DNA from: Chloroflexota bacterium
Lineage (GTDB): Bacteria > Chloroflexota > Anaerolineae > Anaerolineales > Villigracilaceae
Length of the DNA stretch: 64,000 bases
NCBI GenBank assembly: GCA_016191845.1
Contig: JACPVF010000007.1
Span: forward strand, 827,372 to 891,371
Direction of reading: 5' to 3'
Below, one piece after another: positions 1 to 8,505 of the stretch. The stretch's first letter is position 1. Each line of letters starts with the position of its first letter. Made by a program: the position numbers and the translations under genes. The notes under the pieces were generated by a model, which was given only the letters and a program-made list of their open reading frames with translations, did not search any database and was not told where the DNA came from.

Positions 1-2
1 AA

Positions 3-416
3 CATACGCCTGTGATGATGTATCTGCTGACCCATGCCTACTTCATGACCTATCACGTCACTGCGATGGTGGTCTTGCGCCGCCTGCGCACCTCGCGTCT
101 GGGACAATCTTCGGCCTGGGTCTTTCCCGTCGCCATCTTTGTTGCAGCTTATTTCTGGTCGTGGATGGAAACCTTCGTGATGGCCAATCCCGCCATGGCA
201 GATACCTTCTATTACAAAGACCTGAACCGCATGTTGGCCATCGGTTCGATCACGTATTCGTGTTTCTTCATTACCAGTTTCCCGATCTTCTACTGGCTGG
301 ATGAGAGGCTGGACGACACCTGGGGCCTGATCCGCACCACGGCGGCGGCTCTCTCGGCCAGTATGTTGACCTTCTTCCTGCTTGATCTGTGGACGAAGTA
401 CATCGGACCCATCTAA
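3..416 (+). CDS. Cycloeucalenol cycloisomerase-like membrane protein, 5' end cut by window
   Basis: The reading frame is open to the left edge, so the gene is truncated and the GTG/ATG codons at 12-20 are probably internal. The visible 138 codons hold about four hydrophobic segments. They follow the C-terminal half of plant cycloeucalenol cycloisomerase (CPI1) motif by motif as I remember that family: HT-x5-LTHAYF, YH-x5-LRRLR, ET/ANP, SFPIFYWLDE and a final LDLW plus GPI. CPI1 opens the cyclopropane ring of 9,19-cyclosterols. Bacterial members exist, but their substrate is mostly untested, so the reaction is inference. The alternative is an uncharacterised integral membrane protein sharing the fold. 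No sterol gene is visible in the window; the upstream neighbour is outside it. Confidence 0.6.
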   Translation, partial: HTPVMMYLLTHAYFMTYHVTAMVVLRRLRTSRLGQSSAWVFPVAIFVAAYFWSWMETFVMANPAMADTFYYKDLNRMLAIGSITYSCFFITSFPIFYWLDERLDDTWGLIRTTAAALSASMLTFFLLDLWTKYIGPI

Positions 417-426
417 AACGAGTAAC

Positions 427-462
427 AAAAAAACGGGAGCCGTGAACGGCTCCCGTTTTTTG
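427..462. terminator. Bidirectional intrinsic terminator
   Basis: A 14-bp perfect stem (AAAACGGGAGCCGT at 430-443 pairing with 446-459) is flanked by A and T runs on both sides. It lies between convergent genes ending at 416 (+) and 472 (-) and can serve both. Confidence 0.9.
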
Positions 463-471
463 TTTTCAGGG

Positions 472-1155
472 TTATGAACTTTTCACTTCGGGCTTGGGCA
501 GCTGCGGGATGATCCAGTTGATCAGCGCCTGCGGAGAACGGGTCTGCATGTAGATCGTGCCGGGACCTGTCAGCTCGACCACCAGGCCTTCGCCGCTGAA
601 CAGCGTGGACTTGAATCCGCCCACAGTTTTGGGCTGTACGTTCATGCTGCCTGTGAAGGCCACCAGATGCGAGGTATCGACGATGTATTTTTCGCCCGCG
701 CCGATGGTGCGCTCGAAGATCGCGCCGTACGAGGAGACCAGCAGTTTGCCCGTGCCTGTGGCCTCCAACATGGAAATACCTTCTGCCGACATGAACGCCT
801 TCATGCTGACCTTGGCCGTCAGTTCCACGCCATTCTCCGAGGCGACATACGAACCTGATTGCAACATCATTTTCTCGCCCTTCATCTCGATCAACAGCAT
901 GTCGCCAGGCAATTCGGGAGCCAGAGTCACTTCGCCGCCCGAGGCCGCAGCCTGAAAGAAGTTTTGGAAGAAGGATTCCCCGCCCAGCACAGCGCGCCCG
1001 AGCGATTTGAGGAATCCGCCCTCGGCCTTGGTCTCGATGCCGATGCCTTCACTCATGCTGACCATTGCGCCCGCTTCGGCGCGGATGCGTTCGTTTGGCT
1101 GCAGTTTGGCAACCGCCAGTGAATAGGAAGGACGATGTTCGATTGTGATTTCCAT
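472..1155 (-). CDS. AIM24 / TIGR00266 family protein
   Basis: This 227-residue protein belongs to the AIM24 (TIGR00266, formerly DUF124) family of beta-rich proteins of unknown biochemical role, named after a yeast mitochondrial protein. Supporting features are the full family length, the early segment GAMVSMSEGIGIETKAEGG, the middle YVASENGVELTAKVSMKAF region, and glycine-rich turns (TGTGKLLVSSYG) spaced as in the family. There is no signal peptide or membrane segment, so it should be cytosolic. It is transcribed alone, divergently from the MarR operon, and ends at the shared terminator at 427-462. The ATG at 1155 has no strong Shine-Dalgarno sequence but matches the family N-terminus (MEITIEHRPSYS). 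Confidence 0.88.
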   Translation of the reverse strand: MEITIEHRPSYSLAVAKLQPNERIRAEAGAMVSMSEGIGIETKAEGGFLKSLGRAVLGGESFFQNFFQAAASGGEVTLAPELPGDMLLIEMKGEKMMLQSGSYVASENGVELTAKVSMKAFMSAEGISMLEATGTGKLLVSSYGAIFERTIGAGEKYIVDTSHLVAFTGSMNVQPKTVGGFKSTLFSGEGLVVELTGPGTIYMQTRSPQALINWIIPQLPKPEVKSS

Positions 1156-1272
1156 GGTGTGATTCCTTTTAGGTGTTTGAATGGGGAAAATATAGTCGTA
1201 TCTTGTAGAAGCAGCAATCCCTCCTGTGTACGTGCTTTGTCGTTCTCTAACATTCCTCTTATCTTCCCCGCC

Positions 1273-1300
1273 TTGACTTAACTTAAGTTTTGCATATATT
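1273..1300 (+). promoter_or_regulatory. Promoter of the MarR-SDR-ABC operon
   Basis: TTGACT (1273-1278) and TATATT (1295-1300) are separated by 16 bp. A perfect palindrome, AACTTAAGTT (1280-1289), lies inside the spacer. Confidence 0.7.
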
Positions 1301-1315
1301 TAAGCACGCTTAAAT
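1298..1315. promoter_or_regulatory. Probable MarR operator
   Basis: A perfect 8-bp inverted repeat, ATTTAAGC-AC-GCTTAAAT, overlaps the -10 element and the expected transcription start. It shares the core CTTAA with the palindrome at 1280-1289. It lies 18 bp before the MarR start codon, the expected place for autorepression by a MarR dimer. Confidence 0.7.
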
Positions 1316-1332
1316 AAAAAGAAGGCTTAAGA

Positions 1333-1830
1333 ATGACAAATGCTCCCCTATTTACCCAATCCATCCGCGCGTGGATGGATGTTTTTATGCACCGCTCCAT
1401 GCGTGGCTGGGGGCTTTTCGCCAGATCCACAGGACTGTCGATGCCGCAGTTCAGTCTCATGATGCAGTTGCATTATCGTGGCGCGTGCGGCATGTCCGAG
1501 ATCAGCGAACGGTTCGAGGTCACACCTGCCGCGGCCAGCCAATTGGTGGATAAGCTTGTACAAAATGGCTTCATCGTCCGCGAGGAAGACCCAAGCGACC
1601 GTCGCGCCAAGTTGTTGAATCTCACCGACAAGGGGAAGGAAACCATCCTGCAAGGGATCGAGGAACGTTATCGTTGGGTGGACCAGCTGGCCGAGCGGTT
1701 GACCGATGAAGAGCGCGTTCAAATCAGCAAAGCGTTGGACATCATGACGCGTGCCGCGGAAGGATTGGAATCCGAGCCCGCCCGACAGGGACATCCATCC
1801 GTCAAATCTACATACTCAATTCACAAGTAA
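1333..1830 (+). CDS. MarR-family transcriptional regulator
   Basis: This 165-residue winged-helix regulator has the MarR layout: a dimerisation helix at the N-terminus, a recognition helix region (MSEISERFEVTPAAASQLVD, about 58-77) and the wing motif DPSDRRAKLLNLTDKG (about 86-101) with the conserved D-x-R. It is the first gene of an operon with a dehydrogenase and a two-subunit ABC exporter; MarR proteins often repress linked efflux genes until an amphipathic ligand binds. The palindromes at 1280-1315 directly upstream are the likely operators, so autoregulation is inferred. The last 20 or so residues are polar and probably disordered. Confidence 0.92.
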   Translation: MTNAPLFTQSIRAWMDVFMHRSMRGWGLFARSTGLSMPQFSLMMQLHYRGACGMSEISERFEVTPAAASQLVDKLVQNGFIVREEDPSDRRAKLLNLTDKGKETILQGIEERYRWVDQLAERLTDEERVQISKALDIMTRAAEGLESEPARQGHPSVKSTYSIHK

Positions 1831-1856
1831 CATTTACACTTTCTCAAGGAAAATGA

Positions 1857-2720
1857 ATGAAAACAGTTTTGCAAAATAAAGTCGCCGTGATCACCGGCGG
1901 ATCACGCGGCCTGGGGTACGCCATTGCCGAGACCTATGTGCGCGCGGGCGCGAAGGTGGTCATTGCGTCGCGCTCGGCCCGCTCGGTGGACGAGGCGGTG
2001 AAAAAACTCCAACATAACGGCGCACAGGCAGCAGGTCTGGCCTGTGACGTGGGCGACCTGGCCCAGGTCGAGGCGTTGGCGGAGTTGGCAATCCGCACCT
2101 TTGGCCGAATCGACATCTGGGTCAACAACGCGGGCATCTCTGCACCCTATGGACCCACGGCCCATGTCCCCAGCGCGGACTTCCTGAACGTGGTCAACAC
2201 CAACATTGTCGGCACCTACAATGGGTCGGTCGTGGCGTTGCGTCATTTCCTGGCCCAGAAGAGCGGCAAGCTGATCAACCTGCTGGGGCGCGGTGACACG
2301 GGCGCGGTGCCCATGCAGAACGCATATAGCTCCAGCAAGGCTTGGGTGCGTAATTTCACCCAGACGCTGGCGCAGGAATACAAAGGCCGCGGCGTGGATA
2401 TCTTCGGTTTCAACCCGGGCCTGGTGCGCACCGAGATGCTTAGCAACGTCCAGGCGGTGAACGGCTATGAAGGCCGACTGAATCCGCTCCGTTATGTGGC
2501 CATGCTGTGGGGCAATGAGGCTGACGTGCCCGCCGAGCACGCCTTGTGGCTGGCGTCCCCTGCCACAGACGGCCGCAATGGTCTGATGTCCACCGTGTTG
2601 ACCAAGCGTCTGATGTTCTCGCGCCTGGTTACGCTGCCCTTCCAGAAATTGTTCAGCCGCTCTGTTCAGCCGCTCGACCTGACGGTGACCTCCGTCGAGT
2701 CCGCGTATAGCGGTGATTAG
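1857..2720 (+). CDS. Short-chain dehydrogenase/reductase (SDR)
   Basis: A classical SDR of 287 residues. The Rossmann nucleotide loop TGGSRGLG is near residues 13-20, the NNAG motif near 91-94, and the catalytic pair YSSSK near 162-166. The Ser that normally sits about 13 residues before the catalytic Tyr appears to be Gly here (context NLLGRGD), so activity may be altered or the serine displaced. The C-terminal 60 residues are longer than in minimal SDRs and contain basic and hydrophobic patches. It starts 26 bp after the MarR gene and is followed closely by the ABC exporter genes, so it is co-transcribed. Substrate unknown. Confidence 0.88.
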   Translation: MKTVLQNKVAVITGGSRGLGYAIAETYVRAGAKVVIASRSARSVDEAVKKLQHNGAQAAGLACDVGDLAQVEALAELAIRTFGRIDIWVNNAGISAPYGPTAHVPSADFLNVVNTNIVGTYNGSVVALRHFLAQKSGKLINLLGRGDTGAVPMQNAYSSSKAWVRNFTQTLAQEYKGRGVDIFGFNPGLVRTEMLSNVQAVNGYEGRLNPLRYVAMLWGNEADVPAEHALWLASPATDGRNGLMSTVLTKRLMFSRLVTLPFQKLFSRSVQPLDLTVTSVESAYSGD

Positions 2721-2731
2721 AGAGGAATTTT

Positions 2732-2770
2732 ATGCAAACCTTTGTCCTGAGGAGCGAGCCCCATGCTTAA
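2732..2770 (+). other. Possible 12-codon leader ORF overlapping the ABC gene start
   Basis: An ATG at 2732 preceded by AGAGGA opens a 12-codon frame (MQTFVLRSEPHA) whose TAA at 2768-2770 overlaps the ABC start codon at 2763. It could couple translation of the exporter to ribosomes leaving the SDR gene. It may equally be chance: it is very short and no homologue can be claimed. Confidence 0.2.
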
Positions 2771-5006
2771 ACTGCTCAAATACGTCAAACCTTATCTGTG
2801 GATGCTGCTGCTGGCCATCGCGCTGCTCTTCGCGCAGGCCAACTTCGACCTGGCCCTGCCCGATTATCTTTCGCGCATCGTCAACAACGGCATCCAGAAA
2901 GGCGGCGTGGAGAACGCCGTGCCGGTTGCCATCCGCCAGAACGAAATGAATCGTGTGCTCATCTTCATGAGTGCAGCGGATAAGGAGTCGGTACTGGCCG
3001 ATTACACCCTCATCGACCAGAACTCTGCCGACTACGACAAGTATCTGTCGGACTATCCCGCCCTGGCATCTGGTCCCGTTTATGTGTTGAATCCCATCGA
3101 TCAGGCCGAGATCGACCGCCTGAACCCGATCATGGCCAAGGCCCTGTTGGCGGTCTCAGGCATCGAGAAAGCCCTGGCCGATCCCGCAGCGGCGGCCCAG
3201 ATGAGCGGCGCCTTCGGTGGCTTCGACCTGTCCAAGCTGCCGCCCGGCATGGATGTGTTTGCCATGCTGGCCAAGATGCCTGCTGATCAGGTCACGAAGA
3301 TGACCGACTCGATGGACTCGAAATTCGCAACCCTTGGCGATAACATGCTGGTGCAGGCCGCTGTCAGCGCGGTCAAGGCGGAGTATCAGGCCCTCGGCAT
3401 GAACACCGACAAACTCCAGAACAACTACATCCTGAATGTGGGCGCCTGGATGTTGCTGCTGACCCTGGCCTCGGGTGTGTGTACCATTATTGTGGGGTAC
3501 CTCTCCGCGAAGATCGCGGCGGGCATGGCGCGCGACATCCGCCGCGACGTGTTCAAGACTGTCGAAAGCTACTCAAACACCGAGTTTGACAAGTTCTCGA
3601 CCGCCTCGCTCATCACCCGCACCACCAACGATGTGACCCAGATCCAGATGGTGGTGGTCATGATGGTGCGCATGATGTTCTATGCCCCGTTGATGGGCAT
3701 CGGCGGCATCATCAAGGTCATCGCCAAGGATTCTCCGCTCTCGTGGCTGATCGGTCTGGCCGTGTTGATGCTGGTCAGTCTGATCATCGTGGTCTTCTCG
3801 GTGGCCCTGCCCAAGTTCAAGCTCATCCAGAAACTGGTGGACCGCATCAACCTGGTCTCACGCGAGAACCTCTCGGGCATGATGGTCATCCGCGCCTTCA
3901 ACATGCAGCCTTTCGAGGAAGAGCGTTTCGACAAGGCCAACAAGGACCTGACCGCCGTCAGCCTGTTCATCAACCGTGTGATGGTGGTGATGATGCCGCT
4001 CATGATGCTCATCATGAACGTGCTGATGCTTTCCATCATCTGGTTCGGCGCGAAGCAGGTGGCGGACGCCAATATGCAGGTCGGCGACATGATGGCTTTC
4101 ATGCAATATGCCATGCAGATCGTGATGTCGTTCCTGTTCCTCTCGATGATGTTCATCATCATCCCGCGCGCCTCGGTTTCCGCCGACCGCATTTACGAAG
4201 TTCTCAGCACCGAGCCGCATATCCATGATCCGAAGGAGCCCAGGCAATTCCCTGCATCGTTCAAGGGTTCGGTGGAATTCCGTAACGTCTCGTTCCGCTA
4301 TCCCGGCGCGGATACCGATGCACTACAAGACATCAGCTTCACTGCCCGGCCCGGACAGACCACTGCCTTCATCGGTTCGACCGGCGCGGGCAAGTCCACC
4401 ATCGTCAACCTGATTCCGCGCTTCTACGAGGTGACGAACGGCGCAATTTTGGTGGACGGTGTGGACATCCGCGAAGTGACCCAGCACGATCTGCGCGACA
4501 AGATCGGCTATGTGCCGCAGAAGAGCGCGTTGTTCTCGGGCACCATCGAGTCGAATCTGCGCTATGCAGACGAAGACGCCACCCCCGAAATGCTGCAATC
4601 GGCCATCGAGATCGCCCAGGCCAGGGAGTTCGTCGAGTCCAAGCCTGAAGGCATGGTCACGGAGATCGCCCAGGGCGGCACCAACGTCTCGGGCGGACAG
4701 AAGCAGCGCCTTTCCATTGCGCGCGCCATCGTCAAGAAGCCGCCGATCTACATCCTCGACGACTCCTTCTCTGCGCTCGACTTCAAGACCGATGCCGCGC
4801 TGCGCCGCGCCTTCAAGGAGCAGGCCGCGGATAGCACTCTGCTGGTCGTCACCCAGCGTGTCTCAACCATCAAGAATGCGGAACAGATCATTGTGCTCGA
4901 TGAAGGCCGCATCGTTGGTACGGGTACGCACAATGAATTAATGGAAAATTGCGAAACGTATAAAGAGATTGCCTTGTCGCAACTCAGCAAGGAGGAATTA
5001 TCATGA
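2763..5006 (+). CDS. ABC exporter half-transporter with extracellular insert, degenerate ATP site
   Basis: This 747-residue subunit has an N-terminal six-helix exporter domain and a C-terminal nucleotide-binding domain. Walker A is GSTGAGKS (about 538-545), the signature VSGGQKQR (about 642-649) and Walker B YILDDSFSALD (about 663-673). The residue after Walker B is Asp, not the catalytic Glu, so this subunit carries the non-hydrolysing site of a heterodimer, as in LmrCD/BmrCD/TM287-288 type exporters. Between the first helix (about 10-30) and the second (about 226-250) lies an insert of about 170 residues, predicted to face outside. The start has AGGAG eight bases upstream. The gene overlaps its partner by ATGA. 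Substrate unknown; drug or amphiphile efflux is inferred from the MarR context. Confidence 0.9.
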   Translation: MLKLLKYVKPYLWMLLLAIALLFAQANFDLALPDYLSRIVNNGIQKGGVENAVPVAIRQNEMNRVLIFMSAADKESVLADYTLIDQNSADYDKYLSDYPALASGPVYVLNPIDQAEIDRLNPIMAKALLAVSGIEKALADPAAAAQMSGAFGGFDLSKLPPGMDVFAMLAKMPADQVTKMTDSMDSKFATLGDNMLVQAAVSAVKAEYQALGMNTDKLQNNYILNVGAWMLLLTLASGVCTIIVGYLSAKIAAGMARDIRRDVFKTVESYSNTEFDKFSTASLITRTTNDVTQIQMVVVMMVRMMFYAPLMGIGGIIKVIAKDSPLSWLIGLAVLMLVSLIIVVFSVALPKFKLIQKLVDRINLVSRENLSGMMVIRAFNMQPFEEERFDKANKDLTAVSLFINRVMVVMMPLMMLIMNVLMLSIIWFGAKQVADANMQVGDMMAFMQYAMQIVMSFLFLSMMFIIIPRASVSADRIYEVLSTEPHIHDPKEPRQFPASFKGSVEFRNVSFRYPGADTDALQDISFTARPGQTTAFIGSTGAGKSTIVNLIPRFYEVTNGAILVDGVDIREVTQHDLRDKIGYVPQKSALFSGTIESNLRYADEDATPEMLQSAIEIAQAREFVESKPEGMVTEIAQGGTNVSGGQKQRLSIARAIVKKPPIYILDDSFSALDFKTDAALRRAFKEQAADSTLLVVTQRVSTIKNAEQIIVLDEGRIVGTGTHNELMENCETYKEIALSQLSKEELS

Positions 5007-6877
5007 TGTTCCAAGGCAGACCTCAGCAACAACGCCGCGGTGGCGGCGCCCAGATGCATGGTCCCATGGCGGGCATGATGCCTGGCGCCAAGGCCCGCGA
5101 TTTCGGCGGGACGATGCGCAAGCTGATCGAATATCTCGGTGCATACCGCCTCCCGATCCTGATTGTCATGGTCATGGCGATTGCTTCCACCGCCTCCAAT
5201 ATCGTTGGTCCGAAGATCCTCGGTCAGGCCACCACCAAACTGTTCGAGGGTGTGATGGCTCAATTGAGTGGGAGCGGCTCCATCGATTTCGAATATATCG
5301 GCCGCATTGCACTGATCACGCTTGGGTTGTACCTGCTCTCGGCGCTGTTTGCCTACGCCCAAGGCTGGATCATGGCCAATGTCTCGACGGATATCTCCTA
5401 CCGTTTCCGCCGCGACATCTCGCAGAAGATCAACCGCATGCCGCTGAAGTACTTCGACACCACCACGCACGGCGAAGTGCTCTCGCGCATCACCAACGAC
5501 GTGGACACGGTCAACCAGACCCTCAGCCAGAGTCTGACCCAGATCATCACTTCGGTGGTGACCGTGATCGGCGTGCTGATCATGATGTTCTCCATCAGCT
5601 GGGTCATGACGTTGGTGGCGTTGGTCATCATTCCGCTCTCGATGATCGCGGTCATGCTGATTGTGCGCCAGTCGCAGAAGTTCTTCAAACAGCAGCAGGA
5701 TTACCTGGGCCATGTCAACGGACACGTCGAGGAAATGTACGGCGGTCACATCGTGATGAAGGCCTTCAACGGCGAGCAGGAGAGCATCGAAAAGTTCGAT
5801 GGTTCGAATAACAAACTCTACGACGCTGCCTGGAAGTCACAGTTCCTCTCGGGCCTGATGATGCCGATCATGAACTTCATCGGCAACCTCGGTTACGTGG
5901 CGGTGGCCATCCTCGGCGGATACCTGGCCGTGACCGGCAAGATCACCGTCGGTGATATCCAGGCTTTTATCCAGTACGTGCGCTCGTTCACCCAGCCCAT
6001 CACGCAGCTGGCCAACATCTCCAACATCCTCCAGCAGACCGCGGCGGCGGCGGAGCGTGTCTTTGAGTTCCTCGACGAGGCCGAAGAGACGCCTGAAGCC
6101 GAGAGCCCGGTCCAGCTCGAGGAGGTCCAGGGCCACGTCGAGTTCAAGGATGTCCATTTCGGCTACAACCCCGAGAAGATCGTCATCAATGATTTCTCCG
6201 CCGAGGCCGAGCCCGGGCATAAGATCGCCATCGTCGGACCGACGGGCGCGGGCAAGACCACCATGGTCAAGCTGCTCATGCGCTTCTACGACGTGAACGA
6301 AGGCGCCATCTTCGTGGATGGGCACGATATCCGCGATTTCACCCGCCGCGACCTGCGCAAGATGTTCGGCATGGTGTTGCAGGATACCTGGCTCTACAAT
6401 GCCTCCATTATGGAGAACATCCGCTATGGACGCCCGGGCGCCACGGACGAGGAAGTCATCGCCGCCGCCAAAGCCGCCCACGTGGACCACTTCGTCCACA
6501 CTTGGCCCGATGGCTACAACATGGTCCTCAACGAGGAGACCTCCAACATCTCGCAGGGACAGATGCAATTGCTGACCATCGCCCGCGCTTTCCTGGCCGA
6601 TCCGAAGATCCTGATCCTCGACGAGGCCACCTCCAGCGTGGACACCCGCACCGAGATCCTCATCCAAAAAGCGATGGACAGCTTGATGAAGAATCGCACA
6701 TCCTTTGTCATTGCTCACCGTTTGTCCACCATCCGCAACGCGGACTTGATCCTGGTCATGCAGCACGGCGACATCGTCGAGCAGGGCAACCATGAGGAAT
6801 TGCTCGCCAAACAGGGCGCGTACTACGACCTGTACATGAGCCAGTTCTCGAAACAGGGCGAAGATGCGGTAGTGTAG
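5003..6877 (+). CDS. ABC exporter half-transporter, catalytic partner
   Basis: A 624-residue ABC exporter subunit with a glycine/glutamine-rich N-terminal tail, six membrane helices (about 45-335) and a nucleotide-binding domain. Walker A is GPTGAGKT (about 412), the signature is the divergent ISQGQMQ (about 515) and Walker B ILILDEATSSVD (about 536) keeps the catalytic Glu. Together with the upstream subunit this gives one canonical and one degenerate ATP site, the normal pattern in heterodimeric type IV exporters. The ATGA overlap supports fixed 1:1 translation. It is the last gene of the MarR operon and is followed by a very strong terminator. Confidence 0.92.
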   Translation: MMFQGRPQQQRRGGGAQMHGPMAGMMPGAKARDFGGTMRKLIEYLGAYRLPILIVMVMAIASTASNIVGPKILGQATTKLFEGVMAQLSGSGSIDFEYIGRIALITLGLYLLSALFAYAQGWIMANVSTDISYRFRRDISQKINRMPLKYFDTTTHGEVLSRITNDVDTVNQTLSQSLTQIITSVVTVIGVLIMMFSISWVMTLVALVIIPLSMIAVMLIVRQSQKFFKQQQDYLGHVNGHVEEMYGGHIVMKAFNGEQESIEKFDGSNNKLYDAAWKSQFLSGLMMPIMNFIGNLGYVAVAILGGYLAVTGKITVGDIQAFIQYVRSFTQPITQLANISNILQQTAAAAERVFEFLDEAEETPEAESPVQLEEVQGHVEFKDVHFGYNPEKIVINDFSAEAEPGHKIAIVGPTGAGKTTMVKLLMRFYDVNEGAIFVDGHDIRDFTRRDLRKMFGMVLQDTWLYNASIMENIRYGRPGATDEEVIAAAKAAHVDHFVHTWPDGYNMVLNEETSNISQGQMQLLTIARAFLADPKILILDEATSSVDTRTEILIQKAMDSLMKNRTSFVIAHRLSTIRNADLILVMQHGDIVEQGNHEELLAKQGAYYDLYMSQFSKQGEDAVV

Positions 6878-6896
6878 AAGAAAAGATGAAAGACAC

Positions 6897-6930
6897 AAGA
6901 GGCCCTTGCCTATACAGGCAAGGGCCTCTT
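6897..6930. terminator. Intrinsic terminator of the exporter operon
   Basis: A perfect 15-bp stem (AAGAGGCCCTTGCCT at 6897-6911 with 6916-6930) and a 4-base loop lie 20 bp after the exporter stop codon. Only a short T-rich stretch follows. Confidence 0.88.
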
Positions 6931-6948
6931 CATTTCTAAAATACCTGC

Positions 6949-6977
6949 TTGACAAATCAGAAATTATGTTCTAAAAT
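6949..6977 (+). promoter_or_regulatory. Near-consensus sigma-70 promoter
   Basis: TTGACA (6949-6954) is followed after exactly 17 bp by TAAAAT (6972-6977). This drives the ArsR operon. Confidence 0.88.
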
Positions 6978-6987
6978 TCATTCAGTA

Positions 6988-7009
6988 TATGTAACCATTT
7001 GATTACATA
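6988..7009. promoter_or_regulatory. ArsR-type operator
   Basis: TATGTAA (6988-6994) and TTACATA (7003-7009) form a perfect 7-bp inverted repeat with an 8-base centre CCATTTGA. It begins 11 bp after the -10 element, so a bound repressor would block initiation. The form resembles operators of ArsR/SdpR-like autorepressors paired with AHSA1 genes. Confidence 0.75.
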
Positions 7010-7018
7010 AAAGGTGCC

Positions 7019-7336
7019 ATGAGAAGAGACGTATTTCAAGCCATTGCAGACCCTAACCGTCGTGCGATCTTGTCCCTGCTTGCGGGTCAACGTATGACCC
7101 TGAACCGGGTGGCCGAAAATTTTGCCATTAGCCGCCCGGCTGTTTCGAAACACATCCGTATCTTGAAGGAATGCGGATTGGTGGTTGTCATCCCGCAAGG
7201 GCGGGAACGATATGTGGAGGCGCGGTTTGACAAGCTTGGCGAAGTCACCGATTGGATCGAACAATATCGCCAGATTTGGGAAGACCGCTTCAATCGCCTG
7301 GACGATTTACTGGAACAAATGAAAAAGGAGAAATGA
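7019..7336 (+). CDS. ArsR-family winged-helix repressor
   Basis: A 105-residue compact ArsR-type regulator. The helix-turn-helix is in [20 protein letters not shown] (about 26-45) and the wing in [16 protein letters not shown] (about 57-72). The Cys-x-Val-Cys metal site of metal-sensing ArsR proteins is absent, so it is not expected to sense arsenic or other thiophilic metals. It belongs with the ArsR-AHSA1 pairs (SdpR-like): the next gene is an AHSA1/START protein one base downstream. Autoregulation through the operator at 6988-7009 is inferred. Confidence 0.9.
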   Translation: MRRDVFQAIADPNRRAILSLLAGQRMTLNRVAENFAISRPAVSKHIRILKECGLVVVIPQGRERYVEARFDKLGEVTDWIEQYRQIWEDRFNRLDDLLEQMKKEK

Positions 7337-7337
7337 C

Positions 7338-7817
7338 ATGCCATCCAAAAATAAGACCGTTGTGATCGCCGAACCTGGTAAACAGGACCTGTTCATCATC
7401 CGCGAGTTCGATGCGCCGCGCGAGCTTGTGTATAAGGCTCACGTTGACCCTCAACTCTATGTTCAGTGGCTGGGTCCAAACGGGTATGAGATGCTTCTCG
7501 AAGCATTTGAACCTGTCAGCGGTGGAAAGTACCGCTACGTTCACAAAGACAAAGATGGGAACCTATACGGTTTTCATGGCTCGTTCCATGAGATGTCCAT
7601 CGAGAGGATGATCCAGACCTTCGAATATGAGGGCTACCCCGGTCATGTCTCGCTGGATTGCATGACGCTGGAAGCCCTGCCCGGTAACCGGACCAAAGCC
7701 ACGATCCATTCCATCTTCCAGTCGATCGAGGACCGTGATGGGATGATCCAAAACGGGATGGAGAAGGGTGTCCGTGAAGGGTATGAACGGTTGGATGATG
7801 TTTTAGGGGCTACGTAA
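7338..7817 (+). CDS. SRPBCC / AHSA1 domain protein
   Basis: A single 159-residue START/Bet v1-like (SRPBCC) domain of the AHSA1 (Hsp90 ATPase activator homologue) family. Family marks are the opening [29 protein letters not shown], and the C-terminal helix [20 protein letters not shown]. These proteins bind a hydrophobic ligand in a deep cavity; the ligand here is unknown. It starts one base after the ArsR stop codon, so the two are co-translated, and a VOC protein follows 71 bp later. The set resembles small repressor-ligand-binding operons of unknown trigger. Confidence 0.9.
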   Translation: MPSKNKTVVIAEPGKQDLFIIREFDAPRELVYKAHVDPQLYVQWLGPNGYEMLLEAFEPVSGGKYRYVHKDKDGNLYGFHGSFHEMSIERMIQTFEYEGYPGHVSLDCMTLEALPGNRTKATIHSIFQSIEDRDGMIQNGMEKGVREGYERLDDVLGAT

Positions 7818-7888
7818 AAGTGGTAAAGATGATCCTGGATCCTCAAGATTTTACTGGAAACTATTAACTTTAAAAGGAGAATTTAGAA

Positions 7889-8398
7889 ATGAACAAGATC
7901 AACCCGTGCTTATGGTTCGACACGCAAGCTGAAGAGGCGATGAATCACTACGTCAACACATTCAACGGTGCGCCGTATAAAAAACAGGAGTCCAGAATCG
8001 TCAGCATCACCCGCTATGAAAAAGGCATGGAAGCACCCGGCGCGGACGCGTTGGAAGGCAAGGTCATCACCGGTATTTTCGAACTTGCAGGCCAGCGTTT
8101 CATGGCGCTCGATGGCGGACCGATCTTCAAATTCAATGAAGCGGTTTCGTTCTATGTCGAATGCGAGGACCAGAAGGAAGTCGATTACTTCTGGGAGCGG
8201 CTGTCCGCTGTGCCTGAGATGGAACAATGCGGTTGGTGCAAGGACAAGTTTGGGCTGTCGTGGCAGATCATCCCGAAACAATTGGGCGAGTTGACCGGGA
8301 CTCCAGATGCGGCCAGGTCCCAGCGCGTGGTCAATGCCATGTTGAAGATGAAGAAGATCATCGTAGCCGACTTACAGAAGGCGCACGACAGCGACTAA
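7889..8398 (+). CDS. VOC-family protein (PhnB-like)
   Basis: A 169-residue VOC-superfamily protein of the PhnB / 3-demethylubiquinone methyltransferase-like group. It shows NPCLWFDTQAEEAMNHYVNTF at the start, GQRFMALDGG in the middle, and CGWCKDKFGLSWQIIPKQL near the end, all typical of the family. The two cysteines in CGWC are common in this group and are not proof of metal binding. It is preceded by AAAAGGAGAA and lies in the ArsR operon. Enzymatic activity has not been established for most relatives. Confidence 0.9.
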   Translation: MNKINPCLWFDTQAEEAMNHYVNTFNGAPYKKQESRIVSITRYEKGMEAPGADALEGKVITGIFELAGQRFMALDGGPIFKFNEAVSFYVECEDQKEVDYFWERLSAVPEMEQCGWCKDKFGLSWQIIPKQLGELTGTPDAARSQRVVNAMLKMKKIIVADLQKAHDSD

Positions 8399-8471
8399 CG
8401 ATGGTTGGCGGCTGCACGGCAAAAGAATGTTTTGCTGCCTCCAAGTGATTGAGAAACGTATTTGCATTCTG

Positions 8472-8505
8472 AAGCCCCTTACCAGGAACGGCAAGGGGCT
8501 TCTTG
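8472..8505 (+). terminator. Intrinsic terminator after the VOC gene
   Basis: AAGCCCCTT (8472-8480) pairs with AAGGGGCTT (8493-8501), with a partly paired loop, then CTTG. The U tract is weak, so efficiency is uncertain. Confidence 0.6.
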
